A DNA stretch of 64,000 bases. Origin: Janibacter cremeus (GTDB lineage Bacteria > Actinomycetota > Actinomycetes > Actinomycetales > Dermatophilaceae). The DNA lies in NCBI RefSeq assembly GCF_013409205.1, contig NZ_JACCAE010000001.1, positions 3,162,001 to 3,226,000 of the forward strand, read 5' to 3'. This document shows, piece by piece, positions 8,683 to 18,363 of this stretch; position 1 is the stretch's first letter; each line of letters begins with the position of its first letter. The position numbers were made by a program, and so were the translations under genes. The notes under the pieces are model-generated. The model was not told where the DNA came from and did no database searches. It worked only from the letters and a program-made list of their open reading frames with translations.

Positions 8683-9951
8683 TCACTCCCGCGTCATGCC
8701 CAGTGCCTCCGCAGTCTCGGCCGAGTCCGGGGCCGGGGTCATCCCACCCCTGGGCACTCGCGCCAGACCGATGAGGGCGACGACCCCGGCGGTGGTCCCC
8801 ACGGTCGCGAAGATCTCGTAGGGCGAGCTGTTGAAGGCCACGAGCACCAGGACGGCCTGGACACCCGCGGCGAACCAGACCACGACCGTCATGACGTGGT
8901 CGCCGCGGCTCATCCCGGCAAAGAGCCAGACCTGGACGATGGCCCACAGGGTCCCGACGACGGCGGCCCACACCAGGAGCGGTTCGGCGTCGACGAATGC
9001 CGAGCCTCCCGAGAGCGCGACGAGCGGGCCGGGGAAGAGGGCGCACCCGATGGAGACCGCGGAGCCGATGAGCAGTACACCCAGGGCGGAGCGGTGCAGC
9101 GTCGTGCGCACCTGCCCGCCCGTGCGGGAGTCGGCCAGGGCGGGCACGATCGCCAGGGCGACGAACTGCGTCCCCCAGAAGACGACCTTGCCGAACAGCG
9201 CGGCCAGGGCGTACGAGCCGCTGTCGTGGTCGGTCAGGACCGTGCGAGCGAGCACCACGTCAAGGCTCGACAGGGCCATCAGTCCGGCGAGCGCGACATT
9301 GCTGCGGACGAGGTCGTCCAGCAACTCGAGGATCCGTGGTGCACGGGTTCCCGCGCCCAGATCCCTCCGGGCGAGGGCCAGAGCAGCCCCGATCGTGGCC
9401 ACCGACGCGACGAAGGTGGCCGCGAAGACCTCGGCCACGTCGAATCGCCAGCCGACGGCGACCCCGGCGGCGGCGAGTCGGGTGCCGGCCGTCACGAGGT
9501 AGACGAGTGAGAGACGCGCGTAGGCCTCGCGCCCGAGCAGCACACCCTGCAGGGCGCCGGTGACGGTCATCGGCGGCAGCATCAACGCCAACCAGACGAC
9601 CGACGAGGCCGTCTCGAGGCGCAGGAGGTCGCGCAGCAGGGGAGCAAGGGCGATGGTGATCGCGGCAAGGACCACGCCGACGACGAGGGAGGTCCCCAGT
9701 CCGGTCACGTGACGGTGCTGGTCACGGTGCGTGCGGGTCTGGCGCCGGGCGACGATCACCTGGAATGCCCCGGCGGGCATCGCGAGCAGGATGCCGTAGG
9801 TGTTCAGCGCGGAGTACCCACCGAAGTCAGCGGGCCCCAGGGTCGCCGAGACCAGGGCGACGAAGACGTAGCCCATGACGTTGGCCAGCCCCATCGCGAC
9901 CCCGAGCAGCAGCCCGGCGGTCGGCAGCATCCGGCGAGTGCGCGAGAACAT
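8683..9951 (-). CDS. Polysaccharide flippase (Wzx/MATE-like, MOP superfamily)
   Basis: 422 residues with about twelve hydrophobic segments from the first (AGLLLGVAMGLANVMGYVFV) to the last, separated by short basic loops. The early ATLGPADFGGYSALNTYGILL stretch resembles the Polysacc_synt family that moves undecaprenyl-linked oligosaccharides across the membrane. AGGAG lies 4 nt before the ATG at 9951, and a reverse-strand TAACAT (9992-9997) is a good -10. Together with the GT genes on both sides it supports assembly of a lipid-linked glycan inside the cell and export for polymerisation or transfer outside. Confidence 0.85.
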   Translation of the reverse strand: MFSRTRRMLPTAGLLLGVAMGLANVMGYVFVALVSATLGPADFGGYSALNTYGILLAMPAGAFQVIVARRQTRTHRDQHRHVTGLGTSLVVGVVLAAITIALAPLLRDLLRLETASSVVWLALMLPPMTVTGALQGVLLGREAYARLSLVYLVTAGTRLAAAGVAVGWRFDVAEVFAATFVASVATIGAALALARRDLGAGTRAPRILELLDDLVRSNVALAGLMALSSLDVVLARTVLTDHDSGSYALAALFGKVVFWGTQFVALAIVPALADSRTGGQVRTTLHRSALGVLLIGSAVSIGCALFPGPLVALSGGSAFVDAEPLLVWAAVVGTLWAIVQVWLFAGMSRGDHVMTVVVWFAAGVQAVLVLVAFNSSPYEIFATVGTTAGVVALIGLARVPRGGMTPAPDSAETAEALGMTRE

Positions 9952-9991
9952 GGCACTCCTGATGCGGTCGATGGGTGGGTAGACGGCTTAG

Positions 9992-10033
9992 ATGTTACGC
10001 CCCGGTAGCAGCGTCAGTCCCGTCGGCTAGGAT
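9992..10033. promoter_or_regulatory. Divergent promoters for flippase and AftD-like gene
   Basis: Reverse-strand TAACAT (9992-9997) would give the flippase a leader of roughly 34 nt. Forward TAGGAT (10028-10033) would give the AftD-like gene a leader of about 54 nt, which contains GAGAGGAG at 10078-10085 just before the GTG at 10094. Confidence 0.45.
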
Positions 10034-10093
10034 CGCTCGACCGGCGTGCTGCAGGTGCGTCACCCCAGAACCCGGACGAGAGGAGACGTCAGC

Positions 10094-13000
10094 GTGCGCA
10101 GCCGGCTCCGGCTACCCCGTGCGGTCTCCGTTCGGACGGTCTCCGCCATCCTCTTCGTGGTCCTGGCCGTCATCGTCTTCGCCAACAGCTGGGGTGTCTT
10201 CCAGACCGACATCAAACCAGAGGTCTATCTCAACCCCGGCGAGATGCTTCCGCGGTACCTGTCGGCGTGGACGTCCTCGCCCTACCTCGGGTCGCCGAAT
10301 TTCAACGTGGGACTGGTCCCGGTCCTGGCCACGACGGCCCTCCTGCGCCAACTCGGCTTCGACCCCGAGTTGGCCTTCAAGATCTACCACCTCATCCTCT
10401 GGGCGCTGGCCGCATGGGGGACCAACCGTCTCCTGCGCACCCTCGTCCCCAGCGCGAGCGTCTGGGCAGGCCTGCTCGCCGGTGTTGCCTACATCGCCAA
10501 CCCCTACGCGGTGGCCGCGGGCAGCACTCTGGCGGTCGCCCTGCCGATGGCCCTGCTGCCCTGGCTGCTCGTCGCGGTGACGAAGTCGCTGCGCACCCCG
10601 TCGAGCTGGGCGTGGCCGGCCGCCGTCGGACTGGTCTTCTTCGGCATGAGCGGGATGAACGTCGGCATCATCCCCGTCTACCAGCTCCTGCTGGTCATCC
10701 CGGTGGCCCTCTACGTGCGCGCCGAGCAGGGTCTGCGCTGGTCCCAGGTGGCGGCCTCCCTGGGCAGGAGTGCCCTGTTCGTCATCGTCGTCTCCCTCTA
10801 CTGGCTGATCCCCGGTGCGGCGGCCACGGACACGGGAACCCAGATCGCCGCCGGGTCGGAGTCGCTGGACGGGATCGCCCGTACGAGCTCCTTCGTCGAG
10901 GTCCTGCGTGGTCTGGGGCTGTGGTCGTACTACGGGTCGGGAGACGCCGGCCCGTGGCTGCCGCAGTTCGCCATGTACTTCACCAGCGCCGTGATCATCC
11001 TGCTGACCATGCTCTGGCCGGCGCTGGCGCTCCTGGCGTTGAAGGTGGTGCCGACACGCCTGGCCCGGCTGTCGGCGGTGGCCACCGGCATCGTCGCGGT
11101 GATCATGGTCGGGCTCTACCCCGGCGGCAGCGGCGGATCGCTCTTCGCGCTCGTTCTGCGCCAGGTCTTCGAGCACGTCGGGCCACTCGTGGCCTTCCGC
11201 ACCACCAACAAGGTCGGTGCAGGCCTGGCACTGGCCTTCGCGCTCGTGATCGGGTGGGCGATCGTCCGCCTGCTGCCCACCCTCGTGCGACGACCCGGTG
11301 GTGCGCCGGTTGTCGGTACCCTGGGCACCGCGGCCGTGATCGCGCTGGTCGCCCCCGCGGTCACCGGCAACCTCTACGTCTCGCCGTTGGACGTGCCGGA
11401 CTACTGGGAGCAGGCCGCAGACGCCGTCGACACGGGCGACCCCAACCACAGGGCGCTCCTCCTGCCCGGGCAGACCAGGTCCGACTACCGCTGGAGCCTC
11501 GATCGACCGGACGACCTGCCCAACTCTCTGTTCGAGCGTGATGCCGTCATCCCCGAGACCATCCCCAACACCTCCCAGTGGGGTGGCAACTACCTGGCGG
11601 CGCTGAACACCACCCTGCAGTCGGGGACGTCTGGGAGTACGGACATCTCTCCCTTCGCCCGCTACCTGGGGGTCGACCACGTCCTGCTGCGCCATGACGT
11701 GGAGTGGGAGGACACCGGAGGGGCCCGTCCGGCGCACAATGCCCGGGCGCTGAGTGAGGACGATGGCCTCCAGGGTCTGCAGAACTTCGGCCAATCGGGT
11801 CAGAACATGTTCACCCGGGCCGTCCCCCCCGAACCCGAGTCGGAGGCCCTGCTCCCGCCCCTGCAGTTGTACGGGGTCAAGGATTCCCGGGGGATGGTGC
11901 GCGCGTCGACGGTGCCCGGCAGCCTCGTCGTGGCAGGTGACGCGTGGGCCATCCCTGCGATGGCCCAGCAGGGGCTGCTCAAGGGGTCACCTGCCATGCG
12001 CTATGCCCAGGACATGTCGCAGGAGGAGTTGAGGGATCTCCTCGAGCAGCAGTCCCGGATGGTCCTCACCGACACCAACCAGCGTCGTGAGGCCATCACC
12101 AACCGGCTGACCGCAAACCAGGGAGCCGTGCTGCCTCCCGACGAGACACCGACGATCACCCGGGCTCTCGGGAGTGCCGAGGACCAGAGCACGCTCACCG
12201 CGAGCGGCGTGCTCGTCGATGCCACCAGCGAGGGCGGCGCATTCTTCGACCTGCCGTACGGCGTTGCGGAGAACGCCGTCGACGGGGACCCGTCGACCTC
12301 GTGGCTCTTCGGTGACTTCCGGCGAGCGAAGGGGGAATCGCTCACCCTCCGACTGCCGGAGAAGCGCACCCTCGACACGGTGAGCATCCACACCACGTCG
12401 CTGGGTGATGTGGCGATCTCCTCACTCGAGGTGCGCGCGGGCGACGTGGCGCGGACGGTCGAGGTCGCCGAGGACGGCACCGCGACGATCGACCTGGGTG
12501 GCGTGCGCACCGACGAGGTGGAGCTGACCGTCACGGGGTTGCGAGGCGAGGGCGTCAGCCTGGTGGGCGTCTCCGAGGTCGACCTGGGAGACGACGGCCT
12601 CGTCGCCGAGCGCGCGATCGAGACGCCCGACACCTTCTCGCGCCTGTACGGCGAGCTGTCCGCGAAGGAGCGCCGGGACTTCGCGGACGCCCCGCTCGAC
12701 GTGCTCTTCACCCGGGTGGACAACACCTCGGACCCTGACGACGACACCGAGACCGACCTGCGCCGCAACTTCACGCTCCCGGACGAGCGGACCTTCGAGG
12801 TCGGCGCCCGGGTACGTGTCCGCGGTGATCTCGAGCCGGCGGCCGACCGGCTCTCCGGGATGGACGACACCTATCGGGCCCGCTCCAATCGCACGTACTT
12901 CGACTCGCTCGCTCGTCGTGCCTCGAAGGCTGCCGACGGCTCGGCGAAGACGGCCTGGGTGCCCGGTGGCGAGATCACCGAGGCGTGGTGGCAGCTCACC

Positions 13001-14446
13001 GGAGCGGAGCGGGACCTCTCGCAGGTCACGGTCACACAGAAGCCGGGCCCCGGCGACGATGACGACACGGCCTGGGCGACCACCGCCACCGTGCTCGTCG
13101 ACGGCGAGGAGGTCGCGACCGGGAGTCTGGGCCCCGGCACGGCCACGATCGGGCTGCCACCCGGCACGAGCGGTAGGACCGTTCGCCTGCGGATCGATGA
13201 GGTGGACGAGTCACGGGGTGAGTTGCCGGCGAGGTTCGTGACCATCGACACCGGCGCCACGGTCACCGGCGGAGGGATCGAGCGCCCGTGCGTCACGGTC
13301 GCCACCATCGACGGTGAGCCCGTCCGCATGCGGCCGAAGGACCCGGAGCAGATCGGCGGGACCGACGGCCACGGCACCCCCTGGGTCGGGTGCGAGGAGC
13401 AGCCACTCGTCTGGGGTGAGCACCGACTGCGCCCGGTCGAGGACTTCCAGCTCGACGAGCTGAGCTTGCGCGACGTCCACGGGAGCGAGGTCGTCGAGGA
13501 GGTGCCCTCGCCCGTCGTCGAGGTGGAGCGAAAGACCTTCACCTCCGGCATGACCGTCGACGTCGGTCGGGCGCAGGAGCCCTACTTCCTGTCCATTGGT
13601 CAGGGCTACGACCCCCGCTGGAACGCGGCCCTCGAGGACGGGACCGACCTGGGTGAGCCGGTCGTCGTCAACGGGTACGCCGTCGGCTGGTACGTCGACG
13701 ACCTCGATGCGCACACCGTCCACATCGGGTACGGGCCGCAGCGGCGGGCGAACGTCGCCCTGGGGCTGTCCGGGGCCGGACTGCTCGTGGCCATCGCGGT
13801 CTTCTTCGGCCCCCTTGTGCGACGTCGTGTCGCCAGCCTGCGCACCGAGCGGGAGAGCGAGTGGGAGCATGAGCCCGGCGGGCCGCCCGCCTCCTCCGCC
13901 GAGGGCCCACCTTCGACCACGGGCGAGGACGATGCCTTCCTCGCCGGTGACGTGCCCGAAGACGACCCCTTCAACAGCGGTGCCGGCTCCCTCCCGGGTG
14001 GCGACGACGCCGTTGCCGTGGACGGTGAACCGACCCGGTCCGCTCGGATCCATGGTCTGCGCCACCGTCCCGTCACCCGTGGGCTCGCTGAGCTGCTGAC
14101 CGAGCAGCGTGGTGGTCGACGACTGGCGGTCGAGGCCGGACTCGTTCTGGGCACCGCCGCCCTGACCGGGGTCGGCGGTGGCCTGGCTGCGCTGGCGGTC
14201 GTGTTCCTCGTGCGCCGCCGGGCCGCGCGCCCCGGCCTCCTCATCACGGCCGGGGCCGGACTCGTCCTGCTGTCCGCAGCAGTCTTCGTCCTGTACGCCG
14301 GCTTCGTCACCGACACCTTGGGTACGGTCAGTGCAGATGCGGTCAAGTCGGCCCTCGTGCCCCACCACATCGCCGGTGCCGGCCTCGTGCTCGCGGTCCT
14401 CGGTACCTTCATGCGACAAGACCCACCAGAGGAGCCCGGCCTGTGA
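10094..14446 (+). CDS. AftD-like giant GT-C glycosyltransferase (DUF3367 family) with discoidin-like module
   Basis: 1450 residues. The N-terminal ~430 residues carry repeated transmembrane segments, with TDIKPEVYLNPGEMLPRYLSAW in the first periplasmic loop, the region where GT-C enzymes hold their acidic catalytic residue. A large extracytoplasmic part follows, including a discoidin/F5-8C-like sequence (AVDGDPSTSWLFGDF near 727). After a transmembrane helix near 1230 comes an acidic disordered stretch, and two or three more membrane helices end the protein. The layout matches AftD, the arabinofuranosyltransferase of mycobacterial arabinogalactan and lipoarabinomannan, but this organism does not look mycolate, so the sugar may differ. 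I chose GTG 10094 for its Shine-Dalgarno; GTG 10046 is in frame upstream. The stop overlaps the GT2 gene start (GTGA). Confidence 0.87.
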   Translation: MRSRLRLPRAVSVRTVSAILFVVLAVIVFANSWGVFQTDIKPEVYLNPGEMLPRYLSAWTSSPYLGSPNFNVGLVPVLATTALLRQLGFDPELAFKIYHLILWALAAWGTNRLLRTLVPSASVWAGLLAGVAYIANPYAVAAGSTLAVALPMALLPWLLVAVTKSLRTPSSWAWPAAVGLVFFGMSGMNVGIIPVYQLLLVIPVALYVRAEQGLRWSQVAASLGRSALFVIVVSLYWLIPGAAATDTGTQIAAGSESLDGIARTSSFVEVLRGLGLWSYYGSGDAGPWLPQFAMYFTSAVIILLTMLWPALALLALKVVPTRLARLSAVATGIVAVIMVGLYPGGSGGSLFALVLRQVFEHVGPLVAFRTTNKVGAGLALAFALVIGWAIVRLLPTLVRRPGGAPVVGTLGTAAVIALVAPAVTGNLYVSPLDVPDYWEQAADAVDTGDPNHRALLLPGQTRSDYRWSLDRPDDLPNSLFERDAVIPETIPNTSQWGGNYLAALNTTLQSGTSGSTDISPFARYLGVDHVLLRHDVEWEDTGGARPAHNARALSEDDGLQGLQNFGQSGQNMFTRAVPPEPESEALLPPLQLYGVKDSRGMVRASTVPGSLVVAGDAWAIPAMAQQGLLKGSPAMRYAQDMSQEELRDLLEQQSRMVLTDTNQRREAITNRLTANQGAVLPPDETPTITRALGSAEDQSTLTASGVLVDATSEGGAFFDLPYGVAENAVDGDPSTSWLFGDFRRAKGESLTLRLPEKRTLDTVSIHTTSLGDVAISSLEVRAGDVARTVEVAEDGTATIDLGGVRTDEVELTVTGLRGEGVSLVGVSEVDLGDDGLVAERAIETPDTFSRLYGELSAKERRDFADAPLDVLFTRVDNTSDPDDDTETDLRRNFTLPDERTFEVGARVRVRGDLEPAADRLSGMDDTYRARSNRTYFDSLARRASKAADGSAKTAWVPGGEITEAWWQLTGAERDLSQVTVTQKPGPGDDDDTAWATTATVLVDGEEVATGSLGPGTATIGLPPGTSGRTVRLRIDEVDESRGELPARFVTIDTGATVTGGGIERPCVTVATIDGEPVRMRPKDPEQIGGTDGHGTPWVGCEEQPLVWGEHRLRPVEDFQLDELSLRDVHGSEVVEEVPSPVVEVERKTFTSGMTVDVGRAQEPYFLSIGQGYDPRWNAALEDGTDLGEPVVVNGYAVGWYVDDLDAHTVHIGYGPQRRANVALGLSGAGLLVAIAVFFGPLVRRRVASLRTERESEWEHEPGGPPASSAEGPPSTTGEDDAFLAGDVPEDDPFNSGAGSLPGGDDAVAVDGEPTRSARIHGLRHRPVTRGLAELLTEQRGGRRLAVEAGLVLGTAALTGVGGGLAALAVVFLVRRRAARPGLLITAGAGLVLLSAAVFVLYAGFVTDTLGTVSADAVKSALVPHHIAGAGLVLAVLGTFMRQDPPEEPGL

Positions 14447-15267
14447 CCTCCGTGACAGTCGTCGTCCCGACCCGAAACAACATGCGCACGATCGAGGCGT
14501 GTCTGCGCTCGGTCGTCGACCAGACCCACCCCGACGTCGAGCTGATCGTCGTGGACAACCACAGCAGTGACGGCACCCCGCAGATCGCCGAGGAGATCGC
14601 CGACCGGGTCATCACCGCCGGACCGGAGCGCTCGGCACAACGCAACACCGGAGTGCGCGCCGCGACGTCCGAGTGGGTGCTGTGGCTCGACAGCGACATG
14701 ATCCTCCCGCCCCGGACGATCGCCCTGGCCCTGGAGACGGCGCACGCGACGGGTGCGATGGGGATCGCCCTGCCGGAGCGCACGATCGGCGACGGGTTCT
14801 GGACGGCGTGCCGTGCCCTGGAGCGCGAGTGCTACCTCGACGACCCGTGGCTGCACAACCCGCGACTGGTGCGGCGCGACTACCTGCTCGGGGACGGGGC
14901 CTTCCACCTGGACATGTCGGGGCCGGAGGACGCCGACCTGCGGATGAAGATGCGCTCCAGTGGCGCCGGCATCGAGCTGGCCCCGATCATCATCGATCAC
15001 GACGAGGGACGGCTCACGGTTGCTGACGTCATCCGCAAGCGGTACTACTACGGCCGCAGCATCCCCGCCTTCGCCCAGGAGCACGACGGTGCCGTGACGG
15101 CGCAGGGCCGGGCCGTCGTGAAGTCCTACGTGCGCAACCACCGCCGCCTGCTGCGGCAACCCGGGCACGCTGCGGGGATGGTGCTGCTGCGCGCTCTTGA
15201 GGCCGGTGGCTACGCGCTCGGTGCCCGCCGGGGACGACGGGACCGGACCGGGCAGGCGGGACGATGA
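14443..15267 (+). CDS. Family 2 glycosyltransferase (GT-A fold)
   Basis: 274 residues. VTVVVPTRNNMRTIEACLRSV opens the protein, LIVVDNHSSDGTPQI is the nucleotide-binding strand, and VLWLDSDMILPP contains the D-x-D metal site near residue 86. SGPEDADLRMKMRSSG near 160-175 gives the ED motif of the catalytic base. No membrane segment is obvious, so it should act on the cytoplasmic side using an NDP-sugar. It starts with GTG overlapping the AftD-like stop and ends overlapping the next GT4 ATG, so these four genes form one tightly coupled operon. Confidence 0.9.
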   Translation: MTSVTVVVPTRNNMRTIEACLRSVVDQTHPDVELIVVDNHSSDGTPQIAEEIADRVITAGPERSAQRNTGVRAATSEWVLWLDSDMILPPRTIALALETAHATGAMGIALPERTIGDGFWTACRALERECYLDDPWLHNPRLVRRDYLLGDGAFHLDMSGPEDADLRMKMRSSGAGIELAPIIIDHDEGRLTVADVIRKRYYYGRSIPAFAQEHDGAVTAQGRAVVKSYVRNHRRLLRQPGHAAGMVLLRALEAGGYALGARRGRRDRTGQAGR

Positions 15268-16385
15268 GCCCGGGGTCCGACGACGTGCGACGCATGCTGT
15301 GGGTCTCGCTGCCCGACCAGCGAGCCCGCCGCGAGTTGTACTGGATGTCACGCATGCCCGGCACCCGGGTTCGGGCGATGGCTCGGCAGGAGCCCGTGGG
15401 GGAGGTCGACTGGATCCCCAGCACCTATCGCCGGCCCATCAAGCGCTTCGTCGAGGCAGGGGCTCTCGCCTGGGTCCGCGGTCTGGACGAGCAGGATCCC
15501 CTGGCGCACGACTGGGTGGCCTCGCTCGAGCTCTGCTCGCTCGTGACGGGACAGGCGTCGGCGTGGCGCCGTGCGGCACGCGCCGCCGGCTCGGCTCGTC
15601 CGCTGCAGGCGGTGGTCACGTGGGAGAACCTGCCCGACCAGCCCCTCTACCGGATCCCGCCCTACCGCCAGGCCCTGAACTCCTGTCGTGACGCCGACCT
15701 GCTGCTGTGCATGGTCGACGCGGCCAAGGACCACCTGCTGGCCAACGGGTTCGACGAGGAGCTGATCCGGGTGGTCAAGCCGGGCGTGGACACCGCGCTG
15801 TTCCACCCGGCGCAGGAGCCGACGCAGGAGCCGGTCGTCGTCTTCGCCTCGCCGTTGGCGGAGAACAAGGGCATCGACCGCGTTCTTCAGGCCATGCGCA
15901 TCGTGCGCCGCTCGATCCCCGAGGCCCGCTTGCGGGTCGCCGGCAGGGGGCCCCTGGAGCACCTCGTGCGGGCCGAGGCCGAGGACCCGCGCAACGGTGT
16001 GGAACTCATGGGGACGTTGGACGCCGCCGGCGTGGCCGAGGTCATGCGCTCTGCCGCCGTGTTCACCACGGCGCCGCGCGCGACCTGGAAGTGGACCGAG
16101 CAGCTGGGCCTGGCCTATCTCGAGGCCCTGGCCAGCGGATTGGCCATCGTCACCACCCGGTGCGGCACCAACGACGAGGCGGTCCACCCGCCGAACCACC
16201 TGGTGGAGGACTCGGCCGAGGCACTGGCCGAGGGGATCCTGCACCACCTGGCCGACCCGGTCCGACGCGCCGAGGTCGGGGTGGCCAACCGACGCCATGC
16301 CCTGACCCACCACGATCTGGCAACACAGTGCGTGGCCATGGGCGCGGCTTTCAGCGAGGTCGAGGCGCTGCACCGGTCGCGCTGA
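15264..16385 (+). CDS. Family 4 glycosyltransferase (GT-B fold)
   Basis: 373 residues. The C-terminal half has the GT4 pattern: VVVFASPLAENKGIDRVLQAM (about 191-211) then GLAYLEALASGLAIVTTRCG with the E-x7-E type retaining motif near 286. The N-terminal half is acceptor-binding and has LLLCMVDAAKDHLLANG at the domain boundary. Start ATG overlaps the preceding TGA and the stop overlaps the following ATG (TGATG), so it is coupled to both neighbours. Donor and acceptor are unknown. Confidence 0.88.
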   Translation: MSPGSDDVRRMLWVSLPDQRARRELYWMSRMPGTRVRAMARQEPVGEVDWIPSTYRRPIKRFVEAGALAWVRGLDEQDPLAHDWVASLELCSLVTGQASAWRRAARAAGSARPLQAVVTWENLPDQPLYRIPPYRQALNSCRDADLLLCMVDAAKDHLLANGFDEELIRVVKPGVDTALFHPAQEPTQEPVVVFASPLAENKGIDRVLQAMRIVRRSIPEARLRVAGRGPLEHLVRAEAEDPRNGVELMGTLDAAGVAEVMRSAAVFTTAPRATWKWTEQLGLAYLEALASGLAIVTTRCGTNDEAVHPPNHLVEDSAEALAEGILHHLADPVRRAEVGVANRRHALTHHDLATQCVAMGAAFSEVEALHRSR

Positions 16386-18088
16386 TGGACCGCACACGCT
16401 CCCGGCTGCGGCCGGTGACGGTCGGGGGAGGCGTCGGCCTCGTGCTCGGCATCCTCGTCCTCGGCCCGGCGCTGGCGCCGGGCTACACGCTGCACTACGA
16501 CCTCGTCTTCGTCCCGGACCTGCCGCTGTCGGCACGCACCCTCGGCACCGATGGGACCGTGCCGCGTGCCGTCCCCAACGACCTGCTGGTCGCACTCGCG
16601 TCCCTGGTCCTGCCGGGATGGGTGGTGCAGAAGCTGGTCCTCCTGGGCAGCTTCGTGCTCGGTGGCGCCGGGGCCGGACGGCTGGCCACCACCCGGATGG
16701 GTGCCGTGGCCACTGCGACCTGGTGGTCGTGGAACCCGTGGGTGGGTGAACGGCTCGGCATCGGCCACTGGGGCTACCTCGTCGGCTTCGCCCTGCTGCC
16801 GTGGGTCCTCGCGGCCGCAGCCCGTCTGCGGTCCTCGGGGAAGGGGGTCGCCGCCCTCGTCGCGACGCTCACGGCGTCGGCGCTCGCCGGCTCGACCCCC
16901 GGGGTCATCGCGACGATCCTCGCGGCGGTGGTGGTGCTCCTCCCGGGCGGACCGGGACGGCCCCGTCCGCGGCACCTCGCGATCGTCGTCGGCACCGCAC
17001 TGCTGGCCAATGCGTCGTGGTGGTATCCCTTCCTGCGCTCGGCCTCCCACGCGGCCGACCCGGACGGCGCACGTGCCTTCGCCGCGGCGGGGGACACCCC
17101 CTTCGGGGCCCTGGGCTCACTGGCCCTCGGCGGCGGGCTCTGGCACGAGGGAACGTGGTTCGTCGAACGCACGACCTGGCCGGTGGCCGCGGGAGCATTG
17201 CTGGCGGTGCTCGCCCTGCTCCTGCTCTGCCTGGGTCGCCGGCACTGGTGGGCGGACCCGCTCTCCCGGGGCGCCACGGTGGGCGGCGTCCTGGGGCTGG
17301 TCCTGGCGGGGCTGGGTGCCCTGCCCGCAGGGCACCTGCTCCTCGAGGCCGTGGTGACGACCGTCCCCGGCGGTGGCATCCTGCGTGACGGCCAGAAGTT
17401 CGCGGCACTGTGGGTGCTCCTCCTGGCGGTCGCCACGGCTCGGGTCGTCGACCGCATCCGGGTGCAACGACTCCCGGTGGTCCTGCTGGCTGTCGCCGTG
17501 GCCTGGCCCGTGGCCACCCTCCCGACACTGGCGTGGGGGCACTCGGGCACCTGGGGCAGCGTCAGCTGGCCGGACGAGTTCGAGACCGTGACCGATCGGC
17601 TGTCGACCTCGACCGAGTCGGTGGCGGTCTTCCCGTGGTCGACCTACCGTCGCTACGACTGGAACGACGACCGGGTCGTCCTCGACCCGTGGAACCGACT
17701 CCTGCCCCAGCGGGTCGTCACCGACGACCGACTCGCCCTGCGCGGCGAGCCGACCGTTGCGGGGGAGGGCCCTTCGGCGGCTGCCGTGACCGCGTCGCTG
17801 GCGGCGGGCACGGACCTGGCCGACGTCCTGCGTCAGGAGGGCGTGCGCTGGGTCGTCGTCCAGACGGACCAACCGGCTCCGGCGCGGTCGGTGCCGGACC
17901 TTCCCGGTGAGCCGGCCCTCGTCACCGGTGATCTCGAGGTGCACGACCTCGGGCGCTCGAACGCAACGACCACCTCAAGCGGCCCTCTGGCGGCTGCAGG
18001 GTTGGTCGGTACGCTGATTGCCGTCCTCGTGTCCGTCGGTCTGGGCGTGCGGTCACGTCGCGGTGAGACACGACGCACTCCCGTATGA
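16385..18088 (+). CDS. Polytopic membrane protein of the glycan operon (GT-C-like)
   Basis: 567 residues from the ATG at 16385, which overlaps the GT4 stop. An in-frame open stretch continues upstream to 15707, but it lies wholly inside the GT4 gene and is not used. About ten hydrophobic segments fill residues 15-400, with the first loop LHYDLVFVPDLPL carrying acidic residues as in GT-C enzymes. An extracytoplasmic domain (about 400-535) follows, with ESVAVFPWSTYRRYDWNDDR, and a last membrane helix precedes a basic tail. A mycobacterial membrane protein of nearly the same size (Rv0226c, from memory) sits in the comparable neighbourhood. Function unknown beyond probable surface-glycan synthesis. 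Confidence 0.8.
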   Translation: MDRTRSRLRPVTVGGGVGLVLGILVLGPALAPGYTLHYDLVFVPDLPLSARTLGTDGTVPRAVPNDLLVALASLVLPGWVVQKLVLLGSFVLGGAGAGRLATTRMGAVATATWWSWNPWVGERLGIGHWGYLVGFALLPWVLAAAARLRSSGKGVAALVATLTASALAGSTPGVIATILAAVVVLLPGGPGRPRPRHLAIVVGTALLANASWWYPFLRSASHAADPDGARAFAAAGDTPFGALGSLALGGGLWHEGTWFVERTTWPVAAGALLAVLALLLLCLGRRHWWADPLSRGATVGGVLGLVLAGLGALPAGHLLLEAVVTTVPGGGILRDGQKFAALWVLLLAVATARVVDRIRVQRLPVVLLAVAVAWPVATLPTLAWGHSGTWGSVSWPDEFETVTDRLSTSTESVAVFPWSTYRRYDWNDDRVVLDPWNRLLPQRVVTDDRLALRGEPTVAGEGPSAAAVTASLAAGTDLADVLRQEGVRWVVVQTDQPAPARSVPDLPGEPALVTGDLEVHDLGRSNATTTSSGPLAAAGLVGTLIAVLVSVGLGVRSRRGETRRTPV

Positions 18089-18152
18089 GTGGCGCCGTAG
18101 TGACTCGCGGGTTTACCATGGACGAAAGACATCCACTCCTGGAGGCTTCCCT

Positions 18153-18305
18153 GTGAACACCGGCTCGAAGAAGATCGCCTACAACGTCGGCGGCACCGTC
18201 TTGGGCGCTCTCGTGGCGGCGTTGGCCATCTTTGGCATCGTCCAGTCGCAGAACAGCGCCTCCATGCCCCAGGAGAACCAGCAGGTCATCAACTACAACA
18301 GCTGA
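18153..18305 (+). CDS. 50-aa single-pass membrane protein, DUF2613-like
   Basis: A GTG at 18153 lies 7 nt after GGAGG (18141-18145) and opens a 50-codon frame ending at TGA 18303-18305. The product has a short basic N-terminus (NTGSKKIAYN), one hydrophobic helix at about 12-30 (VGGTVLGALVAALAIFGIV) and a polar, Gln/Asn-rich extracytoplasmic tail. Size, topology and position near AftD-like genes match the DUF2613 small membrane proteins; in M. tuberculosis one (Rv0236A, from memory) is next to aftD. The gene is followed at once by a strong hairpin, so it is the last gene of the operon. The family call is inference. Confidence 0.75.
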   Translation: MNTGSKKIAYNVGGTVLGALVAALAIFGIVQSQNSASMPQENQQVINYNS

Positions 18306-18313
18306 TCCCGCAC

Positions 18314-18361
18314 CACGACGAAGGGGCCGGCCACCGCATGGTGGCCGGCCCCTTCGTCGTG
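18314..18361. terminator. Bidirectional intrinsic terminator, 22-bp stem
   Basis: A perfect 22-bp inverted repeat (18314-18335 and 18340-18361) encloses a 4-nt GCAT loop. It sits between convergent genes ending at 18305 (+) and 18364 (-). There is no T-run, as is common for actinobacterial terminators. Confidence 0.85.
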
Positions 18362-18363
18362 CC

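Noticed and set aside
15707..16384. Upstream extension of the 567-aa membrane protein
   Set aside because: It lies entirely inside the GT4 gene in another frame; ATG 16385 overlapping the GT4 stop is the natural start.
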